Source of the DNA: an uncultured beta proteobacterium
GTDB lineage: Bacteria > Pseudomonadota > Gammaproteobacteria > Burkholderiales > Burkholderiaceae_C
Direction: 5' to 3'
Length of the DNA: 64,000 bases
Assembly: GCA_903960915.1 (NCBI GenBank)
Contig: CAJCCO010000107.1
Coordinates: 1-64,000, forward strand
Shown here: positions 8,481-18,795 of the stretch, in pieces
Layout of the letters: each line of letters starts with the position of its first letter
Position numbering within the stretch: the stretch's first letter is position 1
Notes under the pieces: model-generated
Databases searched by the model: none
What the model was told of the DNA's origin: nothing
Seen by the model: the letters and a program-made list of their open reading frames with translations, nothing else
Translations under genes and position numbers: made by a program

Positions 8481-9473
8481 ATGAAGGTTTTCCGAGGATT
8501 CAAGCACCCAGGCGTGGCGCCTGCCTGCGCCCTCACCATTGGCAACTTTGACGGTGTGCACCGGGGCCACCAAGCCATGCTGGCCCTGCTGCGCAGCGAA
8601 GCTGCCCAGCGCGGCGTGCCCAGTTGCGTGCTGACCTTCGAGCCGCACCCGCGCGACTACTTCGCAGCCCTGTCCCACAACCCCGAACTGGCGCCGGCCC
8701 GCATCGGCACCCTGCGCGACAAACTGACCGACCTGGCCCACTGCGGCGTGGACCAAACCGTGGTGCTGCCCTTTGACGCCCGGCTGGCCGCCCTGAGCCC
8801 GCAGGACTTTATTGACCAGGTGCTGGTAGACGGCCTGGGCGCCCGTTATGTGTTGGTGGGCGACGACTTCCGCTTTGGCAGCCGCCGCGCGGGCGACTAC
8901 GCCATGCTCGACGCCGCAGGTGTCACCCAGGGCTTTGACGTGGCGCGCATGAACAGCTACGAGGTGCACGGCCTGCGCGTTTCCAGCTCTGCCGTGCGGG
9001 AGGCCCTGGCGCAGGGGCGCCTGGACGACACCACACGCCTTTTGGGCCGGCCCTACCGCATCTCGGGCCACGTGGTGCATGGCCGCAAACTCGGACGCGA
9101 GCTGGGCTTCAAAACGCTCAACCTGCGCTTCAAACACTGGCATCCGGCCGCTGGCGGCATCTTTGTGGTGCTGGTGCACGGCCTGACCGAGCAGCCCCTG
9201 GCGGGCGTGGCCAACCTGGGCGTGCGCCCGTCGCTGGACGCCTCCGATGTCAATGGCGGACGCGTGCTGCTGGAAACCCATTGCCTGGACTGGCCCGCCG
9301 ATCTGGGCCCCGAGGGGGCCTACGGTAAAATCGTTCGCGTGGAACTTCTGCACAAACTACACGACGAGCTGAAATACGACGGCCTGGACGCCTTGATCAA
9401 AGGCATCAACCAGGACTGCACCGATGCGCGCCACTGGCTCTTGGCCCACGCGCCGCAGGTGGCCCGAATTTGA
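8481..9473 (+). CDS. ribF: Bifunctional riboflavin kinase / FAD synthetase RibF
   Basis: A 330-residue enzyme making FMN and then FAD. The N-terminal adenylyltransferase domain shows LTIGNFDGVHRGHQAML (about residues 18-34), VLTFEPHPRDYF and the VSSSAVREAL segment. The C-terminal flavokinase domain shows GHVVHGRKLGRELGFKT (about 195-211) and GVANLGVRPS. It is divergent from the HNH gene across a 245-bp region in which I saw no FMN riboswitch. It is followed after 119 bp by ileS-lspA, the usual proteobacterial ribF-ileS-lspA order. Confidence 0.95.
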   Translation: MKVFRGFKHPGVAPACALTIGNFDGVHRGHQAMLALLRSEAAQRGVPSCVLTFEPHPRDYFAALSHNPELAPARIGTLRDKLTDLAHCGVDQTVVLPFDARLAALSPQDFIDQVLVDGLGARYVLVGDDFRFGSRRAGDYAMLDAAGVTQGFDVARMNSYEVHGLRVSSSAVREALAQGRLDDTTRLLGRPYRISGHVVHGRKLGRELGFKTLNLRFKHWHPAAGGIFVVLVHGLTEQPLAGVANLGVRPSLDASDVNGGRVLLETHCLDWPADLGPEGAYGKIVRVELLHKLHDELKYDGLDALIKGINQDCTDARHWLLAHAPQVARI

Positions 9474-9592
9474 TGGGGCCCGCCCCGCGCACCTGGCCCC
9501 GCGTCTGTCCCCCACGTTTTACGGCGGACCGCCCACAGCACTTACCCAGTGCCCGGTTTGCTTCCTTGAATTACTCCCTCTGAGAGTTGGCC

Positions 9593-12445
9593 ATGTCTGA
9601 CAAAGTTGATTACCGCAGCACCCTGAACCTTCCCGACACCCCGTTTCCCATGCGCGGCGACCTGCCCAAACGCGAGCCGGGCTGGGTCAAGGCCTGGGAA
9701 GACCAAGGCTTGTACCAGCGCCTGCGTGCGTCACGCGCCGGAGCGCCCAAGTTTGTGCTGCACGACGGCCCGCCCTATGCCAACGGCCAGATCCACATGG
9801 GCCACGCCGTCAACAAGATTCTCAAAGACATGATCGTCAAGGCGCGCCAGCTCAAGGGCATGGATGCCGCCTACATTCCGGGCTGGGACTGCCACGGTTT
9901 GCCCATTGAGAACGCCATCGAGAAAAAGTTTGGCCGCAAACTGGCCCGCGATGACATGCAGGCCAAGAGCCGCGCCTTTGCCACCGAGCAGATTGACCTG
10001 CAACGCGCCGACTTCAAGCGCCTGGGTGTGCTGGGCGACTGGGACCACCCCTACCGCACCATGGACTTCAAGAACGAAGCCGAAGAACTGCGCGCCTTCA
10101 AACGCGTGGTGGAGCGGGGTTTTGTCTACCGTGGCTTGAAGCCGGTGTACTGGTGTTTTGACTGCGGCTCGTCGCTGGCCGAGTTCGAGATTGAATACGC
10201 CGACAAAAAATCACAAACGCTGGACGTGGGCTTTTTATGCGCCGAACCGGACCAACTTGCCAGCGCCTTTGGCCTGCCCAAGCTGAACAAAGACGCCTTT
10301 GCCGTGATCTGGACCACCACCGCCTGGACCATTCCCGCCAACCAGGCACTGAACCTCAACCCCGAGCTCAATTACAGCCTGGTCGACACCGCGCGCGGCC
10401 TGCTGGTGCTGGCCGAAAGTCTGGTGGAAAAGTGCCTGGAGCGCTATGCGCTGGCCGGCAGCGTGCTGGCCACGACCCAGGGTAAAAACCTGGGCGGCTT
10501 GAACTTCAAACACCCCCTCGCCCATGTGGACGCCGGCTACGACCGCCTGAGCCCAATTTACCTGGCCGACTACGCCACCGCCGACGACGGCACCGGCCTG
10601 GTTCATTCGGCCCCCGCTTACGGCGTAGAAGATTTCAACTCCTGCGTGGCGCACGGCATGGCCTACGACGACATTCTGAATCCGGTGCAGGGCAACGGTG
10701 CCTACGCCCCTGAGCTGCCTTTGTTTGGCGGTCAGCACATCTGGAAAGCCTGCCCCGTCATCATCGATGCGCTGCGCGACGCCGGCCGCCTGTTCTGCAC
10801 CACCGACATCGTGCACAGCTACCCGCATTGCTGGCGCCACAAAACGCCAGTGATCTACCGCGCAGCCGCCCAGTGGTTCATTCGCATGGACGAAGGCGAG
10901 GGCGTGTTCACCCAAGACAAGGCGCCCAAAACCCTGCGCCAGACGGCGCTCGATGCCATTGAGCAAACCGCCTTCTACCCAGAAAACGGCAAAACCCGCC
11001 TGCGCGACATGATTGCCGGCCGCCCTGACTGGTGCATCAGCCGTCAGCGCAGCTGGGGCGTGCCCCTGCCCTTCTTTCTGCACAAAGACAGCGGCGAGCT
11101 GCACCCGCGCACCATGGCGATCATCGACCAGGCCGCCGACATGATTGAGCACGGCGGCGTGGAGGCCTGGAGCAAAGTCAGCGCCGAAGACATTCTGGGT
11201 GCGGCCGATGCGGCGCACTACACCAAGAGCAGCGACATTCTGGAGGTCTGGTTTGACTCCGGCACCACGCACACCACTGTGCTCAAAGGCTCGCACCCCG
11301 GCGCCGGCCACGCCAGCGGCCCCGAGGCCGACCTGTATTTGGAAGGCCACGACCAGCACCGCGGCTGGTTCCACTCCAGCCTGCTCACCGCCTGCGCCAT
11401 GTACGACCGTGCGCCCTACCTGGGCATTCTGACCCACGGCTTCACGGTGGACAGCAAAGGCCACAAGATGAGCAAGAGCCAGGGCAACGGCGTGGACCCG
11501 CAGGAAACCTCGAAGAAACTGGGCGCCGAAATCATCCGCCTGTGGGTAGCTGCCAGCGACTACTCGGGCGACATTGCCGGTGACGAAAAAATTCTGGCCC
11601 GCGTGGTGGACACCTACCGCCGCATCCGCAACACGCTCAAATTTCTGATGGCTAATATCAGCGACTTTGACGCCGCCACCCACACCGTGCCACCGGAGCA
11701 GTTGCTGGAGATTGACCGCTACGCCCTGAGCCGCCTGAGCGAGCTGCAAAGCGAGGTGCTGGCGCACTACGAGGTGTATGAATTTCACCCGGTGGTGGCC
11801 AAGCTGCAAATTTATTGCTCCGAAGACCTGGGCTCGTTCTACCTCGACATTCTCAAAGACCGGCTCTACACCAGCGCACCCCAGTCTCTGGCGCGGCGCA
11901 GTGCGCAAACGGCGCTGTCGCAGATCACCCAGACACTGGTTCGCCTGATGGCGCCTTTCCTGAGCTTCACGGCCGAGGAAGCTTGGACTGTTTTAGGCAC
12001 CGAAGGCAAAACGCCTGCCGCCACCAAAGACTCCGTCTTCATGGACACCTACGCCTCGCTGGGGGCGCTGGACCCGGCGCTGATGAGCAAGTGGGACCGC
12101 ATCCGCGAGATTCGCGACGTGGTGAACAAAGACATTGAGGCCCTGCGTGCTGCCGGCCAAGTGGGCTCTTCGCTGCAAGCCCAGCTGGTGCTCACGCTGG
12201 GTGAGGCAGACCTGACGCTGCTGAGCAGCCTGGGCGAAGACCTGAAGTTTGTGTTCATCACCTCGGCCATCGAGTTGGTGGCCGGTGCGACCATGGCGGT
12301 GAGCGCCAGTGCCTCAGCGGCCATTAAATGCGAACGCTGCTGGCACTACCGCGACGATGTGGGTCACAACGCCGCCCACCCCACCCTGTGCGGACGTTGC
12401 ACCAGCAACCTCTTTGGCGCTGGCGAAGAACGGGCTTTTGCCTGA
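9593..12445 (+). CDS. ileS: Isoleucyl-tRNA synthetase
   Basis: A 950-residue class I aminoacyl-tRNA synthetase. The HIGH motif is seen as IHMGHAVNK (about residue 66) and KMSKS as [13 protein letters not shown] (about 624). Between them are the long editing (CP1) domain with [11 protein letters not shown] and [19 protein letters not shown]. The C-terminal zinc-binding pairs CERCW and CGRC are intact. The ATG at 9593 is preferred over a TTG two codons earlier. The last base of its stop overlaps the ATG of lspA, implying translational coupling. No T-box or other leader structure was seen. Confidence 0.97.
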   Translation: MSDKVDYRSTLNLPDTPFPMRGDLPKREPGWVKAWEDQGLYQRLRASRAGAPKFVLHDGPPYANGQIHMGHAVNKILKDMIVKARQLKGMDAAYIPGWDCHGLPIENAIEKKFGRKLARDDMQAKSRAFATEQIDLQRADFKRLGVLGDWDHPYRTMDFKNEAEELRAFKRVVERGFVYRGLKPVYWCFDCGSSLAEFEIEYADKKSQTLDVGFLCAEPDQLASAFGLPKLNKDAFAVIWTTTAWTIPANQALNLNPELNYSLVDTARGLLVLAESLVEKCLERYALAGSVLATTQGKNLGGLNFKHPLAHVDAGYDRLSPIYLADYATADDGTGLVHSAPAYGVEDFNSCVAHGMAYDDILNPVQGNGAYAPELPLFGGQHIWKACPVIIDALRDAGRLFCTTDIVHSYPHCWRHKTPVIYRAAAQWFIRMDEGEGVFTQDKAPKTLRQTALDAIEQTAFYPENGKTRLRDMIAGRPDWCISRQRSWGVPLPFFLHKDSGELHPRTMAIIDQAADMIEHGGVEAWSKVSAEDILGAADAAHYTKSSDILEVWFDSGTTHTTVLKGSHPGAGHASGPEADLYLEGHDQHRGWFHSSLLTACAMYDRAPYLGILTHGFTVDSKGHKMSKSQGNGVDPQETSKKLGAEIIRLWVAASDYSGDIAGDEKILARVVDTYRRIRNTLKFLMANISDFDAATHTVPPEQLLEIDRYALSRLSELQSEVLAHYEVYEFHPVVAKLQIYCSEDLGSFYLDILKDRLYTSAPQSLARRSAQTALSQITQTLVRLMAPFLSFTAEEAWTVLGTEGKTPAATKDSVFMDTYASLGALDPALMSKWDRIREIRDVVNKDIEALRAAGQVGSSLQAQLVLTLGEADLTLLSSLGEDLKFVFITSAIELVAGATMAVSASASAAIKCERCWHYRDDVGHNAAHPTLCGRCTSNLFGAGEERAFA

Positions 12446-12963
12446 TGGCCCGCAACTCACCCAAATCCTCCGTCAGCCTGAGCCGCTCGGGCGGCGGCAT
12501 GCTGCAGTGGCTGGGACTGGCCTTGATCATCCTGATCGCCGACCAGTTCACCAAGGTCTTGGTCATCGGCTATTACGACCTGGGCCACAGCACGCCCGTG
12601 ACCAGTTTCTTCAACCTGGTACGGGTGCACAACAGCGGCGCCGCCTTCTCGTTTCTGGCCGGCGCCGGGGGCTGGCAGCGTTGGTTCTTTACCGTTATTG
12701 GTATTGCGGCAGCGGGCTTGATTGTGTGGATGCTCAAGTCGCACGGCGGACAAAAATTGTTCGCCTTTGCCATGGCCTGCATTCTGGGCGGCGCCATCGG
12801 CAATGTGATTGACCGCCTGATGTACGGCTACGTGGTCGACTTTCTCGACTTCCACTGGATGGGCTGGCACTTTCCAGCCTTCAACCTGGCCGACAGCGCC
12901 ATCACCTTGGGCGCGGCCTGCCTGATTCTGGATGAGTTACGGCGCGTGCAGCGCGGCCGTTAA
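12445..12963 (+). CDS. lspA: Lipoprotein signal peptidase LspA
   Basis: A 172-residue inner-membrane aspartic protease that removes signal peptides from prolipoproteins. There are four membrane segments and the conserved boxes [21 protein letters not shown]...VVDFLDF and [11 protein letters not shown], containing the two catalytic Asp. It starts at ATG within an ATGA overlap with ileS, which fixes the start. Leading residues ([17 protein letters not shown]) are a short polar extension before the first helix. Confidence 0.95.
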   Translation: MARNSPKSSVSLSRSGGGMLQWLGLALIILIADQFTKVLVIGYYDLGHSTPVTSFFNLVRVHNSGAAFSFLAGAGGWQRWFFTVIGIAAAGLIVWMLKSHGGQKLFAFAMACILGGAIGNVIDRLMYGYVVDFLDFHWMGWHFPAFNLADSAITLGAACLILDELRRVQRGR

Positions 12964-13019
12964 TTCACCGCGTCAATTCATACCGTCATCACGCCAACCC
13001 TGACCTAGAAAGCCCACCC

Positions 13020-14687
13020 TTGACGCACTTACTGAACCTGTTGGCAGCCATTGCCCTGCTGGTCTGGGGCACTCAACTGGTACGCACTGGCATCTTGCGC
13101 GTGCTGGGCGCTAACCTGCGCCGGGTGCTGGCGCAAAGTGTCAGCAACCGCTTCAACGCCATGCTCTCGGGCATTGGTGTCACCGCCCTGCTGCAGTCCA
13201 GCACCGCCACCTCCCTGATCATTTCTTCCTTTGTCGGACAGGGCCTGATGACCCTCACCGCCGCCCTGGCCGTGATGCTGGGCGCTGACATTGGCACCAG
13301 CCTGATGGCGGTGGTGTTCTCGCTTGATCTGTCCTGGCTCTCGCCGCTGTTCATTCTGGTGGGGGTGGTGCTGTTTATTGCGCGCCAGTCCACCACCGTG
13401 GGGCGTGTGGGGCGCATTTTGATTGGCCTGGGCTTGATGCTGCTGGCGCTGCGCCTGGTGACGGTATCGGCCAGCGTGCTGACGCAAGCGCCTGCCGTTA
13501 AAGCATTGCTGGCCTCGCTGAGCAGCGATCTGTTGCTAGAAATTACCCTGGGCGCCCTGTTGGCGGTACTCAGTTACTCCAGCTTGGCCATCGTGCTGCT
13601 GACCGCCACGCTGGCCTCGACCCAGGTGATTCCGGTCGAAATGGCGCTCGGCCTGGTGCTGGGCGCTAACCTGGGCAGCGGCCTGCTGGCGGTGTTGACC
13701 ACCCTGGGCGCCAGTGCCGATACGCGCCGCGTGCCCTTGGGCAACCTGGTGTTCAAGGTGCTCGGCGTGGCCTTCGCCGCCCCCTGGGTCACACTTTGGT
13801 TGCAACACGTCTCGCCCTGGCTCAGCCCCATGGGAGATGCAGCCGCTGTGGTGGTGGGCTTTCACCTGTGCTTCAACCTGCTGGCGGGCGTGCTGTTCAT
13901 TGGCCTGACGCAACTGGTGGCGCGCTGGGTCATGGCCTGGCTGCCGCAAGCCAGCAAGAGTCTGGTGGCGGGGCGACAGCGACACCTGGACCCGACCGCG
14001 CTGGCCACGCCCTCCCTGGCCATATCCTGTGCCGTGCGTGAGTCCATGCACCAGGCCGATATTGTGGAAACCATGTTGCTGGGGGTGGTGAACGTTATCA
14101 AGAACAACGACCTCGCACTGGCCCAGGAACTGCAAAAAATGGACGACACGGTGGACGAGTTGTACTCCGACATCAAGTACTACCTGACCAAAATCTCACG
14201 CGAGGCCCTCAGCGAAAGCGAGGGGCAGCGCTGGACCGACATCATCAGCTTCACCATCAACATGGAGCAAATCGGCGACATCATTGAGCGCGTGCTGATG
14301 GATGTGGAGGATAAGAAAATTCGACCGGGGCGCGAGTTTTCGCCCGCCGGCATGAAGGAAATCAGCGACCTGCACGAGCGCCTGGTGAGCAACCTGCGCT
14401 TAGGGATGAGCGTGTTTTTGAACGGCAATTTGCGCGACGCGCAAAAATTGCTGGAAGAAAAAACCCGCTTCCGTGACCTGGAGCGGGCCTATGCCTCCTC
14501 GCACCTGGAGCGTCTGGCTGTCAACACCTTGCCCAGCATCGAGACCAGCTCACTTCACCTGGACCTCATCAGCGACTTGAAACGCATCAACTCGCACATT
14601 TGCTCCATCGCCTACCCCATCCTGGATTCGGCTGGGGTGTTGGCGCCCAACCGACTGCGCACGTCGGTGGGCGAGATCAAGCCCTAA
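13020..14687 (+). CDS. Na/Pi cotransporter with C-terminal PhoU-like domain
   Basis: A 555-residue protein of the NptA/YjbB type. The first ~310 residues hold about 8-9 membrane segments in two inverted repeats with QSSTATSLI and the second-repeat SYSSLAIVLLT region. The remainder is a helical PhoU-like cytoplasmic domain (HQADIVETMLLGVVNVI onward). It probably moves phosphate with sodium, often in the efflux direction. The start is TTG at 13020, chosen because it begins the first membrane helix (THLLNLLAAIALLVWGTQ) and no ATG precedes it; the ribosome site is weak. 56 bp after lspA, possibly co-transcribed. Confidence 0.88.
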   Translation: MTHLLNLLAAIALLVWGTQLVRTGILRVLGANLRRVLAQSVSNRFNAMLSGIGVTALLQSSTATSLIISSFVGQGLMTLTAALAVMLGADIGTSLMAVVFSLDLSWLSPLFILVGVVLFIARQSTTVGRVGRILIGLGLMLLALRLVTVSASVLTQAPAVKALLASLSSDLLLEITLGALLAVLSYSSLAIVLLTATLASTQVIPVEMALGLVLGANLGSGLLAVLTTLGASADTRRVPLGNLVFKVLGVAFAAPWVTLWLQHVSPWLSPMGDAAAVVVGFHLCFNLLAGVLFIGLTQLVARWVMAWLPQASKSLVAGRQRHLDPTALATPSLAISCAVRESMHQADIVETMLLGVVNVIKNNDLALAQELQKMDDTVDELYSDIKYYLTKISREALSESEGQRWTDIISFTINMEQIGDIIERVLMDVEDKKIRPGREFSPAGMKEISDLHERLVSNLRLGMSVFLNGNLRDAQKLLEEKTRFRDLERAYASSHLERLAVNTLPSIETSSLHLDLISDLKRINSHICSIAYPILDSAGVLAPNRLRTSVGEIKP

Positions 14688-14688
14688 A

Positions 14689-15684
14689 CTACAGCGTCAA
14701 AACCGTGCAGCCCGTGGTCTTGCGGGCTTCCAGGTCGCGGTGGGCCTGTTGCACATCTTCCAATTTGTAGCGCTGGTCAATGCGAATGTTGACCTTGCCG
14801 CTGGTCACGGCTTCAAACAAATCGTCGGCCATGGCTTGCGTGCTCTCGCGCGTGGCAATGTGGGTGAACAGGGTTTGGCGCGTCACGTAAATCGAGCCCT
14901 TGGGGCCCAGCATGCCGGGCGCAAACGGCGCCACCGGGCCTGAGGCATTGCCAAAGCTGGCCATCAGGCCAAACGGGCTCAGGCAGTCCAGCGATTTGTC
15001 CCAGGTGTCTTTGCCCACCGAGTCGTACACCACTTTCACACCTTTGCCGCCGGTGATTTCTTTCACCCGCGCCAGAAAGTCTTCGGTGCTGTAGTTGATG
15101 ACATGGGCTGCGCCATGGGCTTTGGCCAGGGCGCATTTGGCGTCAGAGCCGGCAGTGCCAATGAGTTGCAGGCCCAGGGCACGCGCCCATTGGCAGGCAA
15201 TCAGGCCAACGCCGCCGGCAGCGGCATGGAACAGCACAAAGTCGCCAGCCTGGAGACCGCCTTGGGGCAAGGTGCGCTTGAGCAGGTATTGGGCGGTCAG
15301 GCCCTTGAGCATCATGGCCGCGCCGGTCTCAAAGGAGATGGCGTCGGGCAACTTGCACACGCAGGTAGCGGGCATCACGCGCAGGTCGCAGTAGCTCCCC
15401 GGGGGCTGGCTGGCATAAGCCGCGCGGTCACCCACTTTGAGGTGGGTCACGCCCTCGCCCACCGCCTCCACCACACCGGCGGCTTCCATGCCCAATTGCA
15501 GCGGCATAGGCAGGGCATAGAGGCCGCTGCGCTGGTAGACGTCAATGAAGTTCAGGCCCACGGCTTTGTGGCGAATACGAATCTGGCCCGGTCCGGGCTC
15601 ACCCACGCTGACCTGAACCAGCTGGAGTTGCTCGGGGCCGCCGTGTTGGTGGATTTGAATGGCGCGGGAGGAATGTTCGGTCAT
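14689..15684 (-). CDS. qor: NADPH:quinone oxidoreductase, QOR family
   Basis: A 331-residue zinc-independent medium-chain reductase. The GroES-like N-terminus (NFIDVYQRSGLY, GMEAAGVVEAVG) is followed by a Rossmann domain with the NADPH-binding AAAGGVGLIACQWARALG (about residue 155) and the VYDSVGKDTW segment of quinone reductases. The zinc-ligand cysteines of alcohol dehydrogenases are absent. It likely reduces quinones or enones in the cytosol. It is convergent with the Na/Pi gene: only one base separates the two stop codons. Confidence 0.9.
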   Translation of the reverse strand: MTEHSSRAIQIHQHGGPEQLQLVQVSVGEPGPGQIRIRHKAVGLNFIDVYQRSGLYALPMPLQLGMEAAGVVEAVGEGVTHLKVGDRAAYASQPPGSYCDLRVMPATCVCKLPDAISFETGAAMMLKGLTAQYLLKRTLPQGGLQAGDFVLFHAAAGGVGLIACQWARALGLQLIGTAGSDAKCALAKAHGAAHVINYSTEDFLARVKEITGGKGVKVVYDSVGKDTWDKSLDCLSPFGLMASFGNASGPVAPFAPGMLGPKGSIYVTRQTLFTHIATRESTQAMADDLFEAVTSGKVNIRIDQRYKLEDVQQAHRDLEARKTTGCTVLTL

Positions 15685-16038
15685 GGCGGGCGTCGGTTGA
15701 AATTGATGGAGGCGCTATGGTGCCATGAATTGGGCTGGGTTGGTACCGACCCGCCCCATGGGCTGAAACTGCAAGCCGACACAGCACGCGCAGTGCTTTA
15801 AGGGCGGCTGCCAAGTGGGACGCGCTTGGCTAGCATCAGGGCGGGGTGTTGATCAGCGCCGTACGGGGCAAAACCAGCCTGCTGGTGTTACCCAAAGCTG
15901 ATCGAAGCGCCACCGTAGAAATTCAGGACGGCATGTTGATGAATGGTGCCACGGCGGTGCTGACCCTCTCGACCAAAAACGCCCCGCCCGTCTCAGCCAA
16001 GGCGCTCTGAACCGGCGCGGCGCTGCGCCGTAACGGGC
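15685..16038. other. 354-bp gap between qor and the Bug-receptor gene
   Basis: No clear gene fills this stretch. It contains the upstream region of qor on its left and one short plus-strand open frame (15846-16010, listed separately). I saw no hairpin with a T run, no tRNA-like cloverleaf and no insertion-sequence end. Confidence 0.6.
15846..16010 (+). CDS. Possible small or remnant gene, 54 codons
   Basis: A GTG-initiated frame of 54 codons ending at TGA, bounded upstream by an in-frame TAG at 15831. Its product (VLISAVRGKTSLLVLPKA at the start, MNGATAVLTLSTKNAPP near the end) reads as a natural beta-rich segment with normal codon use rather than a shadow frame, and nothing is annotated opposite it. 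I do not recognise it. It may be the tail of a decayed gene or a chance frame. Confidence 0.25.
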   Translation: MLISAVRGKTSLLVLPKADRSATVEIQDGMLMNGATAVLTLSTKNAPPVSAKAL

Positions 16039-17007
16039 TTATTGGGCCTGGAAGCCGCTGGCCTTGATCAGGCGCGCCCAGGTCTGGGCATAGGCCTGTT
16101 CACGGCTGGCCAATTGCTGAGGCGTCATGTAGCCCACGGTCAGGCCCATGGCGGTCAGGCGCTCATTCACATCGGGCATGGCCACTACTTTGGCCACCGC
16201 TTGCGAGAAGCGGTCAATCGTGGCTTTGGGTGTGCCGGCGGGCGCAAAAATGCCGTAATAAGGCACGTCTTCAAAACCGGCCAGTCCCAGCTCGGCAAAG
16301 GTGGGCACGTCAGGCAAGGTGGCTTGGCGCGCACCGCCCAAGACGGCCACAATGCGCACCTTGCCGGCCTTGTGGAAATCAATAAAGTCAGGAATAGACG
16401 CCACCCCGGCATTGATCTGGTTGCCCAGCATGTCGGCCATCATGGGGGCGCTGCCGCGGTAAGGCGCGGCCTGCATGTCCAGGGCGTATTTTTGGCCAAT
16501 GATCTTGACCAAAAACTCTGGCACGGACGCGGGGGCAGGTACGCCGATGGTGCCTTTGCCACCGCCCTGGCTACGCACCCAGGCCACGTAGTCGTTCATG
16601 GACTTGGCCGGTGTACCCCCTGATACCGCCAGCGCGTTGACGAAGGTGGCAAACCCGGCCACCGCCACAAAATCACGCGCGGAGTCGTAGCCGGGGTTCT
16701 TCACCACCAGCGGCAAAATGGAGATGGTGTGGTCGTGCGACAGAAAAAAAGTGGTGCCATCGGGCGCGGCCGCCTTCAGGGCCTGCGCGGCAAGCTGGCC
16801 ACCGGCCCCAGCCTTGTTGTCCACAATCACCGTTGTGCCCAACTGGTCCTTGAGTTTGTCGGCCAGCAAGCGGGCAATGGCGTCGGTGCCGCCGCCAGGC
16901 GGGAAGCCCACCATCAGCTTGATGCTGCCGGTTTGCGCCTGCACCAGGCCTGATAACAACAAAGCACCCAGGCACACAGTGCGGCGAAACATGGACAGTT
17001 GAGACAT
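16039..17007 (-). CDS. Bug-family tripartite tricarboxylate transporter receptor
   Basis: A 322-residue periplasmic solute-binding protein of the Bug/TctC family. It has an N-terminal signal peptide (to about residue 24, ending LVQAQT), then IKLMVGFPPGGGTDAIARLLA, VDNKAGAGGQLAAQAL and YGIFAPAGTPKATIDR, the standard Bug landmarks. The ATG follows TGGAG. It sits 24 bp after an SDR gene on the same strand, suggesting that the two act on a shared compound. It is 4 kb from tctBA and not in its operon. The ligand, probably a carboxylate, cannot be read from sequence. Confidence 0.9.
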   Translation of the reverse strand: MSQLSMFRRTVCLGALLLSGLVQAQTGSIKLMVGFPPGGGTDAIARLLADKLKDQLGTTVIVDNKAGAGGQLAAQALKAAAPDGTTFFLSHDHTISILPLVVKNPGYDSARDFVAVAGFATFVNALAVSGGTPAKSMNDYVAWVRSQGGGKGTIGVPAPASVPEFLVKIIGQKYALDMQAAPYRGSAPMMADMLGNQINAGVASIPDFIDFHKAGKVRIVAVLGGARQATLPDVPTFAELGLAGFEDVPYYGIFAPAGTPKATIDRFSQAVAKVVAMPDVNERLTAMGLTVGYMTPQQLASREQAYAQTWARLIKASGFQAQ

Positions 17008-17031
17008 GGTTAACTCCAGTGGGTAAGAAAA

Positions 17032-17841
17032 TTAAAACGTGCCAGGGTAAGCGCCACCATCGGCCAGCACATTTTGGCCGTTGATGTAGCCCGCTTGCTG
17101 GCTGCACAAAAAGGCGCAAATAGCGCCAAACTCCGCAGGCTGGCCCAAGCGCTTGGCCGGAATGTTATGCCGCCGGGCCGCGTACACCGCTTCCAGCGCC
17201 TGGCCGGTTTTTTCGGCAATGCTCGTGTAATTGCTCTTGAGCCGGTCGGTATCAAACGAGCCTGGCAGCAGGTTGTTCAAGGTGACGCCGCTGGCGGCCA
17301 GCGGACTGCGCGCCAGGCCGGCAACAAAGCCAGTCAGGCCGCTGCGTGCGCCGTTGGACAAGCCCAGAATATCAATCGGCGCCTTCACCGCGCTGGAGGT
17401 GATGTTGACGATGCGGCCAAAGCCGCGCGCCGCCATGCCATCCACCGTGGCCTTGATCAGCTCGATGGGGGTCAGCATGTTGGCGTCCACCGCGCGAAGC
17501 CAGACCTCGCGGTCCCAGTCGCGAAAATCTCCCGCGGGTGGCCCACCGGCGTTGGTGATGACGATGTCAAACTCGGCGCGCTGCGCAAACACCTGCGCAC
17601 GGCCGGCCACCGTGGTGATGTCGGCGGCCACGCACAGGACCGTAACGCCTGGGTTGACGCCAAGATTTACAGCCTGGGTATCTGCCCGCAAACGGGCCGC
17701 CGCCGCCTGCAGCACCTCGTCACCACGGGCCACCAGCACCACGTTGACGCCTTCGCGCACCAGCGCCTGGGCGCAACCCAAACCCAAGCCTTTGCTGGCG
17801 CCACACACCAAGGCCCATTTACCGGCAATACCTAAATCCAT
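17032..17841 (-). CDS. SDR-family oxidoreductase (FabG/BKR-like)
   Basis: A 269-residue short-chain dehydrogenase. The NAD(P)-binding CGASKGLGLGCAQAL (about residues 14-28), the ITNAGGPPAGD motif and the C-terminal GQNVLADGGAYPGTF are clear. The catalytic region reads NITSSAVKAPIDILGLSNGARSG: the canonical YxxxK is replaced by L-S-N-G-A-R, so Tyr and Lys appear to be lost. This group is seen in other SDRs of the same style, so it may be a functional variant or bind without classical catalysis. A strong AGGAGG precedes the ATG. First gene of a two-gene unit with a Bug receptor. Confidence 0.85.
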   Translation of the reverse strand: MDLGIAGKWALVCGASKGLGLGCAQALVREGVNVVLVARGDEVLQAAAARLRADTQAVNLGVNPGVTVLCVAADITTVAGRAQVFAQRAEFDIVITNAGGPPAGDFRDWDREVWLRAVDANMLTPIELIKATVDGMAARGFGRIVNITSSAVKAPIDILGLSNGARSGLTGFVAGLARSPLAASGVTLNNLLPGSFDTDRLKSNYTSIAEKTGQALEAVYAARRHNIPAKRLGQPAEFGAICAFLCSQQAGYINGQNVLADGGAYPGTF

Positions 17842-17877
17842 GAAGACCTCCTCAAAACACCCAAGACATACGGCACA

Positions 17878-18795
17878 TCAACCCGCCGCTTGCGCCAGCG
17901 CAGACCGCATGCCGCGGGAAAAAACATAAATACCCAGCAACACCAGCGAGGTGCCAGCCGCCACCCACACCGTCAGGGGTTCGCCCAAAATGAAAATGCC
18001 CATCAGCAAGGTGGACACTGGCCCGATCATGCCCGCCTGGGCGGCTAGGCCAGCACCAATGCGCTCTATCGCCATCATCACCAGCACCACCGGCACGGCG
18101 GTGCACAGGGAGGCGTTGAGCAGCGACAGCCACAGCACCTCGGGTGCCACCAGCGCAGCGCTCATGGGCCGCATCACCAAAAATTGGGCAATGCACAGGA
18201 CGCAGGCGACCGAAGTGGCCCACCCCACCAGGCGCAGCGAACCCAGCTTTTGCACCAGCTCGCCACTGAAGTTCAGGTAAATGGCATAGGAGGCAGCACT
18301 CAAAAACACCAGAAAGGTGCCCAGGGCCACGCCCTCGCCCGACAAGTTCACCTCATGGCCAAACACCACCAGCACGCCAACATAACTGATGGCCATGCCC
18401 AGCAGTTGCAAGCGCGAGATGGGCCGCTTGTAAAGTACCAACCCCAGCAGCAATACCAGGGTGGGGTTGAGGTACAAAATGAGCCGCTCCAGCGAGGCGC
18501 TGATGTAATTCAGGCCGGCGAAGTCCAGGTAACTGGCCAGGTAGTAACCGGTCACGCCCAGGCCAAAAACACTGAGCCCTTCGCGCCTTGTCAGCGCGGG
18601 TTTGCCACGGCTGGTCCACCAGGCCATGGTCAGAAAAAACGGCAGCGCAAACAGCATGCGGTACATGATGAGGGTGACCGCATCCACCCCGTGCCGGTAG
18701 GCCAGTTTGACAATGATGGCCTTGGCGCTGAAGCTGATGGCGCCCAGGGTGGCCAGTGTCAAACCCACCGCCAGGGGTTTGGGCGATGCGTTCAA
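17878..18795 (-). CDS. DMT-family (EamA) transporter
   Basis: A 305-residue inner-membrane protein with ten predicted helices in two EamA repeats (starting near LTLATLGAISFSAKAIIVKLAY and near LGTFLVFLSAASYAIYLNFSG). EamA proteins usually export amino acids or other small metabolites; substrate unknown. The ATG overlaps the stop of the upstream DUF3422 gene by four bases, implying translational coupling. Confidence 0.87.
   Translation of the reverse strand: MNASPKPLAVGLTLATLGAISFSAKAIIVKLAYRHGVDAVTLIMYRMLFALPFFLTMAWWTSRGKPALTRREGLSVFGLGVTGYYLASYLDFAGLNYISASLERLILYLNPTLVLLLGLVLYKRPISRLQLLGMAISYVGVLVVFGHEVNLSGEGVALGTFLVFLSAASYAIYLNFSGELVQKLGSLRLVGWATSVACVLCIAQFLVMRPMSAALVAPEVLWLSLLNASLCTAVPVVLVMMAIERIGAGLAAQAGMIGPVSTLLMGIFILGEPLTVWVAAGTSLVLLGIYVFSRGMRSALAQAAG

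Noticed and set aside
9474..9592. T-box or attenuator upstream of ileS
   Set aside because: No T-box sequence or terminator hairpin with a T run is visible, and such leaders are not expected in betaproteobacteria.
10235..11908. 557-codon minus-strand open frame opposite ileS
   Set aside because: Antisense shadow; no recognisable domain and typical shadow composition.
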